NCBI RefSeq assembly: GCF_017813355.1
Contig: NZ_JAGIYZ010000004.1
Coordinates: 149,026-213,025 of the forward strand
DNA: 64,000 nt
Direction of reading: 5' to 3'
DNA from: Roseomonas nitratireducens
GTDB lineage: Bacteria > Pseudomonadota > Alphaproteobacteria > Acetobacterales > Acetobacteraceae
Shown here piece after piece: positions 1 through 8,433 of this stretch. The notes below the pieces were generated by a model, which did no database searches, had not been told where the DNA came from, and was given only the letters and a program-made list of their open reading frames with translations. Position 1 is the stretch's first letter; every line of letters begins with the position of its first letter. The position numbers and the translations under genes were made by a program.

Positions 1-21
1 CCGGTCGCGGGATGGAGAGGC

Positions 22-447
22 GTGCTCCACCTCATCAAGCTCTCGGTCGGCCCCAAGGACGTCGCGCAGCTGGCGGCGATCCAGAAGGAACGCCTGCGCA
101 CCGACCCGCCGCTGCGCGCCTGGACGCGCATGTTCCCCAAGCGGATCGAGGAGGTCTGCGCCGGCGGCTCGATCTACTGGGTGGTGGCGGGCTTCGTTCG
201 CGTGCGGCAGCGCATCCTCGAGATCCGGGAGGAGGAATGGGACGACGGCACGCCCTGCGCGGCGCTCGTCCTCGACCCCACCCTGGTGCTGGTGGAAGCG
301 CGCCCCATGAAGCCCTTCCAGGGCTGGCGCTACCTGAAGCCGGAGGAAGCGCCGGCGGACGTGTCCCGCGAACGGCCCGCGCCGGTCGGGCTGGAACTCC
401 TGCCGCCGAAGCTGCGGCGGGACCTCGCGGAACTCTGCCTGATCTGA
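22..447 (+). CDS. DUF1489 family protein
   Basis: The 141-residue product resembles the DUF1489 family of short alphaproteobacterial proteins of unknown function (recognised from overall sequence, including the start LHLIKLSVG and the W-x-RMFPKR stretch). The frame is open to the window edge, so the GTG chosen here, with a close GGAGAGG upstream, may not be the true start. The gene converges on hyfI. No catalytic motif is visible and no function can be assigned. Confidence 0.7.
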   Translation: MLHLIKLSVGPKDVAQLAAIQKERLRTDPPLRAWTRMFPKRIEEVCAGGSIYWVVAGFVRVRQRILEIREEEWDDGTPCAALVLDPTLVLVEARPMKPFQGWRYLKPEEAPADVSRERPAPVGLELLPPKLRRDLAELCLI

Positions 448-629
448 GGCCTTGCCCCGGGGCCATGCCCCCAGCCGGGTTGCCGGAAATTAAGGTGCCT
501 GCCACGCGGCGGAGAGGCTGGGCCTGCCAGTTTCCATGATGTCGCAGCGGCTTATTCCCGGCAGGCCGCTGCCCGACTGGCCTTCCCTCGGGAATGGCCC
601 GTGGGCCGGCTGGAGCAATCCGGCCGGCC

Positions 630-1160
630 CTACTTTTGTCCGGATGCCTCCGCTTCCAGCAGCGCCAGCAGCCCTTCCAGCAATTGCTCGGGCGAAGGCG
701 GGCAGCCGGGGATCAGCAGGTCCACCGGCAGCACCGCGCCGGCGCCGCCTTCCACCGCGTAGGATCCCTTGAAGACGCCGCCATCCACGGCGCAATCCCC
801 CGCGGCGACCACCCAGCGCGGTTCCGGCGTGCAGGCCAGCGCGCGCTCCATCGCCTCCCGCATGTTGCGGCAGGCGGGGCCGGTGACGAGCAGCACGTCG
901 GCATGCCGGGGCGAGGCGACGAAGCGCAGCCCGAAGCGTTCCAGGTCGTAGGCGACGTTCTGCAGCGCGTTCACTTCCAGTTCGCAGCCGTTGCAGGACC
1001 CGCTGTCGACCTCCCGGATCGCCAGGCTGCGGCCAAGCCGCCCGCGCGCGGTCGCGGCCAGGCGCTCGGCCAGCGCGGCGACGGTGGGCTGCGGCACCGC
1101 GGGCGCGGCATCGGTCAGCGGGCGCCCGACCAGGGCGCGGGCGAGGCGCGGCCAGAGCAT
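630..1160 (-). CDS. hyfI: Hydrogenase-4/complex I small subunit (NuoB/HyfI-like)
   Basis: The 176-residue protein has the cysteine pattern of small subunits of group 4 hydrogenases and NuoB-type proteins: C56 and C59 in SCNGCE, C123 in the GDC motif, and C153 in PGCPP. These bind the proximal 4Fe-4S cluster that passes electrons to or from the large subunit. The N-terminal ~45 residues are a variable extension. Its ATG overlaps the TGA of the VOC gene (ATGA), so translation is probably coupled. It is the last gene of the minus-strand hyf-like operon. No HyfH/NuoI-type ferredoxin gene accompanies it in the window. It is a hydrogenase-like subunit by family; whether the complex handles hydrogen is doubtful because of the large subunit. 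Confidence 0.88.
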   Translation of the reverse strand: MLWPRLARALVGRPLTDAAPAVPQPTVAALAERLAATARGRLGRSLAIREVDSGSCNGCELEVNALQNVAYDLERFGLRFVASPRHADVLLVTGPACRNMREAMERALACTPEPRWVVAAGDCAVDGGVFKGSYAVEGGAGAVLPVDLLIPGCPPSPEQLLEGLLALLEAEASGQK

Positions 1161-1540
1161 CAGTCGCAGGCCTCCATCCGTTCCGAGAACACCAGGCTGT
1201 TGCCGAAGGGATCGACGACGTCCATGTCCCGCCAGCCCCAGGGGCGATCCTCGATCGCCGGCCGCGCGTGGCGATAGTCCTTCGCGACCAGCGCGTCGTG
1301 GAAGGCCGCGATCCCGGTCATCCGCAAGATGATCTTCGCCCCCGGCGTGCCGTCGCCGTGATGCTCGCTGAGGAACAGCAGCAGATCGCCGCGCGAGACC
1401 TGCACGAAGGCCGGCAGGCCCGGCTCGAACCGATGCTCCCAGTCCCAGGAGAAGCCGAGGAAGCCTTCGTAGAAGTCCCGCGCCTTCGCCAGATCGAGGA
1501 TGCGCAGGACCGGGATCGCGCGCTCGAAGGCCGGGGTCAC
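1160..1540 (-). CDS. VOC/glyoxalase-bleomycin resistance family protein
   Basis: This 126-residue protein has the single-module VOC layout: an N-terminal strand (AIPVLRILDLAKARDFY), a central F-L-S-E-H stretch and the C-terminal DPFGNSLVFSE signature. The family covers metal-dependent lyases and dioxygenases and also binding proteins such as bleomycin-resistance proteins. The start is GTG at 1540, which overlaps the hyfG stop as GTGA; its own stop overlaps the hyfI ATG. It is therefore translated as part of the hydrogenase-like operon, which is an unexpected place for this family. Substrate and function are unknown. The N-terminal metal-ligand His of glyoxalases is not obvious, so a binding role is possible. 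Confidence 0.82.
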   Translation of the reverse strand: MTPAFERAIPVLRILDLAKARDFYEGFLGFSWDWEHRFEPGLPAFVQVSRGDLLLFLSEHHGDGTPGAKIILRMTGIAAFHDALVAKDYRHARPAIEDRPWGWRDMDVVDPFGNSLVFSERMEACD

Positions 1541-3015
1541 AGGTCCACCCCGCTGTAGGAGCAGTTGAAGGATTTGTTGCACAGCGGGAAGTCGGCGACG
1601 ATGTTCCCCTCGATCGCCGCTTCCAGCAGCGGCCACTGCAGCCAGGACGGGTCGCGCGGGAAGACGGCGCGGATCAGCCCGCCATCGTCCAGTCTGAGCC
1701 AGGTCAGGCATTCGCCGCGGAAGCCCTCGACGAGCCCGACGCCTTCCCCGGCGCGGGCGGGCAGGGCGGCCAGCGTCTCGCCGCCCGGCAGGTCGGCCAG
1801 CAGCCGCCGCACCAGCCCGATCGAGACCGTCAGCTCCGCCACGCGCACCCGCACGCGCGCATCCACGTCGCCGCCCGTCTCCACCACCACCGCCGGCGCG
1901 AGCATGTCGTAGGGCGCGTAGCCCGGCGCGAGCCTGGCATCGACGCGCCGGCCCGACCCGCGGCCGACGAAGCCGCCGGCGCCGAACCGCTCGGCGAGCG
2001 CGGCGTCGAGGAAGCCGGTGCCGACCACGCGGTCCTGCAGGCTCGCATGGCTGTCGTAGATCGCGAGCAGCGAGGGCATCTCGCCTTCCACCGCGTCGAG
2101 CGCGGCAAGGATCGCCCCCGGGCCTTCCGGCGCGATGTCCGGTGCCACGCCGCCGGGCAGCACGCGGTCCATCATCAGCCGGTGGCCGAAGGCTGTCGCG
2201 CAGGCGCGCAGCACGCCCTCGCGCAGGAAGCCGCAGCGCGCATGGGGGAAGGCGAAGGCCGCGTCGTTGCAGACGAAGCCCCAGTCGTTCAGGTGGTTGT
2301 GGATGCGCTCGAGCTCGGCCATCAGCGCGCGCAGCGCGAGGGCGCGCGGCGGCACCGCGACGCCGAGCGCGGCTTCCGCGGCGGCGGCGAAGGCCCAGCC
2401 ATGGGCGACGGTGGAATCGCCCGACAGCCGCGCGGCGAAGGCGGCCGCGGCGCGCGGCGACTTGCCGAGCATCAGCGCGATGATGCCCTTGTGCTTGTAG
2501 CCGAGCCGCTGTTCCAGCCGCACCACCGCCTCCCCCTGGATGTGGAAGCGGAAATGGCCGGGCTCGATCACGCCGGCATGGATGGGCCCGACGGGGATCT
2601 GGTGCACGCCCTCGCCCTCGACGGGGAGGAATTCGGGCTGCGGCGCCTCGATGCCCGGCGTGGCGCGCGGCTGCGCGGACAAGGGCGCGGCGATCGGCCA
2701 GCGGCCATGGTCGAGCCAGGGGCGCAGGTCGACCGCGCCCTCGGCGGTCAGGCCCCAGAGGTCGCGCACCATGCGCTCGAAGCGGATGGCGCCGGGGCGG
2801 GCGGGGGACAGCGCGGCGTAGCGGCCCTCGGGCGCGGGGGCGCGCGCCAGCACGGGCACGCCGTCCGGCCCGGCGAAGGCGGCGTGGACGATGCCGGGTT
2901 CGGCCCAGAGCGCGAGCAGCGCGGTCGTCGGGTCGGCGCTGAGCGCGCCGGGCAGCGCGGACCATTGCTCGGGGGTGAGCAGGGGGGCGGCGCGGATGAG
3001 GTCGAGGGCGGTCAT
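1537..3015 (-). CDS. hyfG: Hydrogenase-4/complex I large subunit-like (HyfG, NuoCD-like) lacking NiFe cysteines
   Basis: The 492-residue protein has a short NuoC-like N-terminal part followed by a NuoD/HyfG-like large-subunit region (LGYKHKGI, LERIHNHLNDWGF). In true NiFe group 4 enzymes the metal site uses two CxxC pairs. Here the first is replaced around the stretch LSGDSTVAHG, and the C-terminal end reads CNKSFNC (C479 and C485), so no standard pair is present. This matches the 'energy-converting hydrogenase related' (Ehr) type, inferred to be redox- or ion-linked without NiFe. The start was set at the ATG at 3015 because the upstream extension is repeat DNA. A 148-bp hairpin-rich gap separates it from hyfF, and it is coupled to the VOC gene downstream. 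Confidence 0.85.
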   Translation of the reverse strand: MTALDLIRAAPLLTPEQWSALPGALSADPTTALLALWAEPGIVHAAFAGPDGVPVLARAPAPEGRYAALSPARPGAIRFERMVRDLWGLTAEGAVDLRPWLDHGRWPIAAPLSAQPRATPGIEAPQPEFLPVEGEGVHQIPVGPIHAGVIEPGHFRFHIQGEAVVRLEQRLGYKHKGIIALMLGKSPRAAAAFAARLSGDSTVAHGWAFAAAAEAALGVAVPPRALALRALMAELERIHNHLNDWGFVCNDAAFAFPHARCGFLREGVLRACATAFGHRLMMDRVLPGGVAPDIAPEGPGAILAALDAVEGEMPSLLAIYDSHASLQDRVVGTGFLDAALAERFGAGGFVGRGSGRRVDARLAPGYAPYDMLAPAVVVETGGDVDARVRVRVAELTVSIGLVRRLLADLPGGETLAALPARAGEGVGLVEGFRGECLTWLRLDDGGLIRAVFPRDPSWLQWPLLEAAIEGNIVADFPLCNKSFNCSYSGVDL

Positions 3016-3023
3016 GGGGAGAA

Positions 3024-3150
3024 GTCCGGGGGGAAGGGAACTTCCCCCCGGGCCCCCCAACCTTCTGTGTCTCCTGGGAACTGACCTCGGACGTCAGTTC
3101 CCAACGGACAAAGAAGGGAGGGGGTCCGGGGGAGGTTCCCCTCCCCCGCG
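3024..3150. repeat. Intergenic hairpin repeat element, copy 1
   Basis: This gap between hyfF and hyfG contains three hairpins: a 9-bp stem at 3028-3049, GGGAACTGAC (3076-3085) pairing with GTCAGTTCCC (3093-3102), and GGGGGAGG/CCTCCCCC with a TTCC loop at 3129-3148. Bases 3109-3149 match 18769-18809 with one difference. The strong GC hairpins could terminate or attenuate transcription, or stabilise RNA ends, inside the operon. Confidence 0.75.
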
Positions 3151-3163
3151 CTCACACCGAGCA

Positions 3164-4600
3164 TCATCCGATCACCCTCGCCGCTTCCGCCAGCATCGCC
3201 GCCAGCCCCGCCGGCATGGCGAGCGCCAGCCCCGCCGCGATCGCGAGATGCAGCCACAGCGGCGCCGCCGCCGCCGCTTCCCGCCACCCGTCCAGCGCGC
3301 CGGCGGCATCCGGCGTCGGCGGCCCGAAGCACAGCGCCTGCAGCACCGTGATCAGCGCGGCGAAGGCCGTGACCATGCCGAGCGCCAGCGCCAGCGCGAG
3401 CCACGGCGCCTGCCCGGCCGCGGCGGTGAGAAGCCGGATCTCCGAGGCGAACAGCAGGAAGGGCGGCAGCCCCGCGATGCCCGCGATGGCGAGCGCGAGC
3501 CCCCAGCCCAGCGCCGGATGCGTCGCCACCAGCCCGCCGATATCGGCGATCTTCTGGCTGCCCTTGGCCTGCGCCGCGCGGCCCACGCCGAAGAAGACGG
3601 CCGACTTCACGAGCGAATGGCCGAGCAGGTGCACGAGCCCCGCCAGGTTCGCCGCCGCGCCGCCCAGGCCGAAGGCGAAGGCGGCGATGCCCATGTGCTC
3701 GATGCTCGACCAGCCGAAGAAGCGCCGCGCATCCCGCCGCCGCCACAGCGAGAGTGCGGCGAGCAGCACGGAGGCGAGGCCGAGCGCGAGCAGGAAGGGC
3801 CCCGGCGCGACGGCATCGGGGTTCGCGCCCACGATCGCCTTGGCGCGCAGCACGGCGAGCATGGCGGCGTTCAGCAGCAGGCCCGACAGCACGGCGGAAA
3901 TCGGCACCGGCCCTTCCGCATGCGCGTCCGGCAGCCAGGAATGCAGCGGCACGAGCCCCGCCTTGGTGCCGTAGCCAAGCAGCAGGAAGGCGAAGGCGAG
4001 GTTCAGCGTGCCCGGGTCGCAGCGCGCCGCGACGGCCATGAGCGCGGCCCAGGACAGCCCCGTCTCCTCGTTCAGCAGCGGCTGCGCGGCGAGATAGAGC
4101 ACGATGGTCCCGAACAGCGCGAGCGCGATGCCCACGCCGCACAGGATGAAGAACTTCCACGCTGCCTCGAAGGCCGCGGGCGTGCGGTGGACCGCGACCA
4201 TCGACACGGTGGCGAGCGTCGCGATTTCCACCGCCACCCACATCACGCCCAGGTTGTCGGCGAGAAGGGCGAGGAACTGCGCGCCCATGAACAGCTGGAA
4301 GGCGGCGTGGTAGGCGCGCACGCGCCAATGGTCGAAGCCTTCCGCTTCCAGCGTCGCCGCCGAGAAGACCGCGGTGGTCAGCCCGACGAAGGCGGCGACC
4401 AGGATGAAGGGCAGGTTCAGCGCGTCGGTGCGCGTCCAGCCATGCTGCTCGAAGGGCAGGGCCATCAGCGCGACGGCGAGGATGAAGGACAGCGCGCTGA
4501 CCGCGATGTTGGCGAAGGTCGCCCGCCGCAGGTCCGGCACCGCGGCCAGCGCGGCCGCACCCAGCCAGGGCAGGAAGACGATGGCCCATTGCAGGGGCAT
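3164..4600 (-). CDS. hyfF: Hydrogenase-4 subunit F-like (NuoN/Mrp antiporter-type membrane protein)
   Basis: This 478-residue, strongly hydrophobic protein belongs to the proton-conducting antiporter-like subunits shared by complex I, Mrp antiporters and hydrogenase 4. Visible hallmarks are a membrane Glu (WVAVEIATLATVSM), the Lys segment LLLGYGTKAGLVPLHSWLPDAHAEGP, and a second charged helix (LLGHSLVKSAVFF). It should carry part of the proton or sodium path of the complex. Its ATG overlaps the hyfE stop (ATGA). Between it and hyfG lies a hairpin repeat that could uncouple expression of the membrane and peripheral arms. Confidence 0.88.
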   Translation of the reverse strand: MPLQWAIVFLPWLGAAALAAVPDLRRATFANIAVSALSFILAVALMALPFEQHGWTRTDALNLPFILVAAFVGLTTAVFSAATLEAEGFDHWRVRAYHAAFQLFMGAQFLALLADNLGVMWVAVEIATLATVSMVAVHRTPAAFEAAWKFFILCGVGIALALFGTIVLYLAAQPLLNEETGLSWAALMAVAARCDPGTLNLAFAFLLLGYGTKAGLVPLHSWLPDAHAEGPVPISAVLSGLLLNAAMLAVLRAKAIVGANPDAVAPGPFLLALGLASVLLAALSLWRRRDARRFFGWSSIEHMGIAAFAFGLGGAAANLAGLVHLLGHSLVKSAVFFGVGRAAQAKGSQKIADIGGLVATHPALGWGLALAIAGIAGLPPFLLFASEIRLLTAAAGQAPWLALALALGMVTAFAALITVLQALCFGPPTPDAAGALDGWREAAAAAPLWLHLAIAAGLALAMPAGLAAMLAEAARVIG

Positions 4601-5268
4601 CAGCGCCCCTCCCCGCGATGTTCCTCGAGGCTGCGCGTGTCCAGCGTGTCGAAGCGCTCGCGGATCTGGAAGGCGAAGACGCCGGCGACGACCGCGACCA
4701 TCAGCACCAGCGCGGCGGTGGAAAGCTCCACCACCAGCGGCATGCCGGCGACGCCGACGGCGGCGAGGATCAGCCCGTTCTCCAGGCTCAGCAGCCCGAT
4801 CACCTGGCTCAGCGCGTTGCGCCGCGTGATCATCATCAGCATGCCGAGCAGCACGACCGACAAGGCGATCGCAAGGTCCTCCCGCGCCAACGCCCGCGCG
4901 CCCTCGGTCGCCGGCAGCACGACCAGGATGGACAGCGCGACCAGCGCCACGCCCGCGACCAGCGACGGCCCGATGCCCAGCGCGGTCTCCACCGTGCGAT
5001 GCAGGTCGAGCCGCCGGACGATGGCATGCAGCGCGATCGGGATGAGCACGCCCTTGGCGACGAAGGCGAGCAGCGCGGTCACGTACAGCCCCGGCGCGCC
5101 CTGGATGTGCCCCTGCCAGGCGGCGGCGAGCGCGAGCAGCGTGCCCTGCGTGGCGAAGGCGCTGATCACCGCGCCGATGCGCCGCTGGTACAGCAGCACG
5201 AAGGACAGCAGCAGCACCGCGCCGGCGAGCAGGTGGGCGACGTCGTAGGGCAGCTGGCCGAAGCTCAT
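4600..5268 (-). CDS. hyfE: Hydrogenase-4 subunit E-like (NuoK-like membrane protein)
   Basis: The 222-residue protein has six or seven hydrophobic segments and matches HyfE. The C-terminal half corresponds to NuoK-type subunits, with a conserved glutamate in the helix reading QVIGLLSLENGLILA. The ATG at 5268 overlaps the hyfC stop, so the longer open frame upstream was not used. It sits between HyfC and HyfF, as in hydrogenase-4 type operons, and is inferred to contribute to the ion channel of the membrane arm. Confidence 0.87.
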   Translation of the reverse strand: MSFGQLPYDVAHLLAGAVLLLSFVLLYQRRIGAVISAFATQGTLLALAAAWQGHIQGAPGLYVTALLAFVAKGVLIPIALHAIVRRLDLHRTVETALGIGPSLVAGVALVALSILVVLPATEGARALAREDLAIALSVVLLGMLMMITRRNALSQVIGLLSLENGLILAAVGVAGMPLVVELSTAALVLMVAVVAGVFAFQIRERFDTLDTRSLEEHRGEGR

Positions 5269-6224
5269 GTGAGCCTCGTGGACACGAACAGCAGCACCGC
5301 GCCGAGCAGCCCGAGCAGCAGCGCCGCGCCGAGGAATTCCGGCACGCGGAAGACGCGCATCTTGGCGATGGCGCTTTCGAAGGCGGCGAGCGCCAGCGCC
5401 AGCCCGCCGAGCTTGGCGGCGAAGGCCAGAAGCCCGAGCGGCCAGTAATGCGGCGCCGCCCCCGCCGCCGCCTGGCCGAAGGGCAGGAAGATGGCCGACA
5501 GAAGCATCAGCCACAGCAGCAGCCGCAGCATCGCGGCGAATTCCCACAGCGCGAGATGCCGGCCGGAGGCTTCGAGGATCATCGCCTCATGCACCATGGT
5601 CAGTTCCAGATGCGTCGCCGGATTGTCGACCGGGATGCGGGCATTCTCCGCCACCGCGACGGCGAGCAGGGCGACGAGCGCGAGGCCGAGCGACACGCGC
5701 AGCCCGAGCCCGCCATCGCGGAAGGCCGCGCCGATCGCATCGAGGTTCGTGGTGCCGGCCAGGATGGCGAGCGTCAGCGCGGCGACGATCAGCGCGGGTT
5801 CGGCCAGCGCCGCGAAGGACATCTCCCGCGCCGCGCCCAGCCCGCCGAAGGGGGTGCCGACATCCATCCCCGCCAGCGCCATCGCGACGCGCCCGAGCGC
5901 GAGCAGCCCCGCGACCAGGATCAGGTCCGCCAGCGGCGCGAAGGCCATGCCCCGCGCGAAGGAGGGCACCAGCGCGGCTGCGGCGAGCGCCGCGCCGGCC
6001 GCGAGATAAGGCGCGGCGCGGGAGATGGCGGAGGCGTTTTCCGCCAGCACCGGCCGCTTGCGCAGCAGCTTCAGCAGGTCGCGCATCGGCTGCAGCGGAT
6101 GCGGCCCGCGCCGCCCCATCATCCGCGACTTGAGCCAGCGCACCACGCCCGTCAGCAGCGGCGCGGCGGCGAGCAGAAGCGCGATGTGGGCGAGCTGCGC
6201 GAGGATGCCCCAGAGGACCGCCAT
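5265..6224 (-). CDS. hyfC: Hydrogenase-4 subunit C-like (NuoH-like membrane protein)
   Basis: The 319-residue protein is the NuoH/HyfC-type subunit that anchors the peripheral arm to the membrane. It shows the loop GRRGPHPLQPMRDLLKLLRK (about residues 37-56) and the acidic segment ENARIPVDNPATHLELTMVHE, both typical of the quinone/proton-coupling region of complex I relatives. Eight hydrophobic segments are visible. It lies 1 bp after the hyfB stop and overlaps hyfE by four bases, indicating one transcript. Confidence 0.9.
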   Translation of the reverse strand: MAVLWGILAQLAHIALLLAAAPLLTGVVRWLKSRMMGRRGPHPLQPMRDLLKLLRKRPVLAENASAISRAAPYLAAGAALAAAALVPSFARGMAFAPLADLILVAGLLALGRVAMALAGMDVGTPFGGLGAAREMSFAALAEPALIVAALTLAILAGTTNLDAIGAAFRDGGLGLRVSLGLALVALLAVAVAENARIPVDNPATHLELTMVHEAMILEASGRHLALWEFAAMLRLLLWLMLLSAIFLPFGQAAAGAAPHYWPLGLLAFAAKLGGLALALAAFESAIAKMRVFRVPEFLGAALLLGLLGAVLLFVSTRLT

Positions 6225-6225
6225 C

Positions 6226-8241
6226 TCAGCGCGCCTCCATCCAGGCGAGCAGGGCGAGCATCAGCACCACCGCGCCGAAGGACAGGCCGAGGCATTGGCG
6301 GATGGACAGGTCGCGCAGCCGCTCGGCCTGCGCCGCCACGGCGTCGCGCCAGCGGGGCAGGGGGCCTTCCAGCGCGGCCAGCGCCGGGTCGTGGAAGCCG
6401 GCCTCGATCCGCGCGGCGCGCGGGTCGCCGGGGGCAGGCATGGTCACCTGTTCCCGCGCGGCGAGCAGGCTGGTGCCCAGCATGCGCCGCAGCGGCTGGC
6501 CGAAGCCGGCGGCGGAAGGCTGCGTGGCCGGGTCGCCGAAGGGCAGGTGGGACGGGGGCGCGATGAAGCCGCAATCCCAGGCCGGGCCGCGCGCGACGCC
6601 CGCGGGGGCGCGGCGGCGCACCTGCCACAGGACCAGCGCCGTGGCGCCGGCGAGCAGCAGCGCGACCAGGATGGGCCAGTAGCGCGCCCCGCCTTCCGCC
6701 GCGCCGACCAGCAGCAGCCCGCTGCGCGGCGCCGGCGCCCCGGCGATCAGCCGCAGCGCCGGTTCCGCGAGGTCGAGCAGCGGCCCCGGCAGCAGGCCGA
6801 AGGCGATGGTCAGCGCGGCCGGCACCAGCAGCGCGGCGCGCGCGGCCCCGCCCGTCTCCTCCGCCCCCGCCGCGCGCGGGGTACGCGGCCGGCCGAGGAA
6901 GACCAGCCCCCAGAAGCGCACCATGGCGGCGGCGGCAAGCGCGGTGGCCAGCGCCGCGAGCGCGGTGGCCGCCGCCGCGCCGATCTGGAAGGCGAGGTCC
7001 CCCACCCGCCAGGCCGCCAGCAGCGCCTGCAGCAGCAGCCATTCCGAGGCGAAGCCCGACAGCGGCGGCAGCGCGGCCGCCGCGCCGACCGCGACCAGGG
7101 CGGCCCAGGCGGTGACCGGCATGCGGTGGATCAGGCCGCCCAGCCGGTCCAGCCGGCGGGACCCCGCGCCGTGCAGCACCTCCCCCGCCGCGAGGAACAG
7201 CAGGCTCTTGAATGCCGCGTGGTTCAGCGCGTGCAGCAGCGCGGCGGCCGCCGCGACGGCCGCGAGCGCCGGCAGGTCCGCCCCCCGGAAGGCCAGCGCA
7301 AGGCCGAGCCCGATCGCGATAAGCCCGACATTCTCGATGGTGGAGCAGGCGAGCAGCGTCTTGCCGTCCTCCTCCAGGTTCGCGCGCAGCGCGCCGATCA
7401 CGGCGGACGCGGCGCCGAGCGCGATCAGCGGCGCGCCCATCCAGACCGGCTGGGCCGGGCCCATCAGGTCGAAGACGAAGCGCGCGACGACATAGAGCGC
7501 GACCTTGGTCATCGCCCCGGACATCACCGCCGAGACATGGCTCGGCGCCGCGGGGTGCGCGAGCGGCAGCCAGACATGCAGCGGCGCGAGCCCGGCCTTG
7601 GAACCCGCCCCGGCGAGCACCAGCGCGAGGATCGCCGCGGCGCGCAGGCCTTCGGGCGGCGCGGCGCGCAGGGCGGCGAAGTCGAGCGCGCCGCCCGCCC
7701 CGCCCGACAGGCCGAGCGCCAGCGCCAGCGCCAGCCCGCCCATGCCCGCGAAGCCGAGATACAGCCTTGCCGCGCGGCGGTTCTCGGCCTGCGCGTGGTC
7801 ATGCGCGACCAGCGCCCAGGAGGCGAGGGACATCGCCTCGAAGCCCAGCAGCAGGGTGAAGCCATCCGCGGCGAGCAGCGTGACCAGCATGCCGGCCAGG
7901 AAGACCGGCCAGGGGGCGAGGCGCCGCGGCGCCTCCGGCCCATGCACCCCGCCCAGGGCGAACAGCCCGGCGGAGAGCGTCGCAACGCCCACCGGCAGCA
8001 GGAACCAGGCCGAGAGCGGGTCGAGGGCGAGCCGCGCCGGCCCCCAGGGCGGGCCGAAGGGCAGGGTGAGCGTGGCGGGCGCCCCGATCAGCCCGCCGAC
8101 CCCGCCCGCCAGCATCAGCAGCCCCGCCCCGGCCGTGCCCGCCTGCAGCGCCCGGCTGCCTGCCGCGCTGCGCGCGAGCAGGGGCGCGGCCGCGGCAAGC
8201 GCCAGCAGCGCGCCTGCGAGAAGCGCGAGCATCGTCAGCAT
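6226..8241 (-). CDS. hyfB: Hydrogenase-4 subunit B-like (NuoL/MrpA-type antiporter subunit)
   Basis: The 671-residue membrane protein is the first gene of the operon. It contains the antiporter-like core with LLGFEAMSLASWALV, a lysine-bearing segment (AGSKAGLAPLHVWLP) and LHALNHAAFKSLLFL, as expected of NuoL/HyfB proteins. A C-terminal hydrophilic stretch (about 530-640) precedes a last membrane helix. The ATG at 8241 begins the first hydrophobic helix directly; the upstream extension was rejected as hydrophilic and unlike the family. It likely forms one of the ion-pumping modules. HyfA, HyfD and HyfH counterparts are not seen in the window. Confidence 0.88.
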   Translation of the reverse strand: MLTMLALLAGALLALAAAAPLLARSAAGSRALQAGTAGAGLLMLAGGVGGLIGAPATLTLPFGPPWGPARLALDPLSAWFLLPVGVATLSAGLFALGGVHGPEAPRRLAPWPVFLAGMLVTLLAADGFTLLLGFEAMSLASWALVAHDHAQAENRRAARLYLGFAGMGGLALALALGLSGGAGGALDFAALRAAPPEGLRAAAILALVLAGAGSKAGLAPLHVWLPLAHPAAPSHVSAVMSGAMTKVALYVVARFVFDLMGPAQPVWMGAPLIALGAASAVIGALRANLEEDGKTLLACSTIENVGLIAIGLGLALAFRGADLPALAAVAAAAALLHALNHAAFKSLLFLAAGEVLHGAGSRRLDRLGGLIHRMPVTAWAALVAVGAAAALPPLSGFASEWLLLQALLAAWRVGDLAFQIGAAAATALAALATALAAAAMVRFWGLVFLGRPRTPRAAGAEETGGAARAALLVPAALTIAFGLLPGPLLDLAEPALRLIAGAPAPRSGLLLVGAAEGGARYWPILVALLLAGATALVLWQVRRRAPAGVARGPAWDCGFIAPPSHLPFGDPATQPSAAGFGQPLRRMLGTSLLAAREQVTMPAPGDPRAARIEAGFHDPALAALEGPLPRWRDAVAAQAERLRDLSIRQCLGLSFGAVVLMLALLAWMEAR

Positions 8242-8433
8242 CGAAGGGGACGGCGCCGAGTCACGGCGGAAGGATAGGCCCCCGGCCGCCGCGCCGGCCA
8301 CCCCCGCGCCGGTTGCAGCGCCGGGGCGCGGCGGCTAGAGCAAGGGGGATCGGCGGGAAACGCCGCGTCACCAGGGGGCGAGGGCGCCATGCGCCGAGAG
8401 GGCGGGCCAGCACGCGGCCGCGCGGCAGGCTAG

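Noticed and set aside
2891..5248. Open frame of 785 codons on the plus strand
   Set aside because: It is antisense to hyfF/hyfE and gives a low-complexity Arg/Gln/Gly product.
1537..8241. Active NiFe hydrogenase
   Set aside because: The large subunit lacks the cysteine pairs that hold the NiFe site and no maturation genes (hyp) or endopeptidase are present in the window.
6025..8277. Open frame of 750 codons on the plus strand
   Set aside because: It is antisense to hyfB; composition is Arg/Gln/Gly-rich with no domain.
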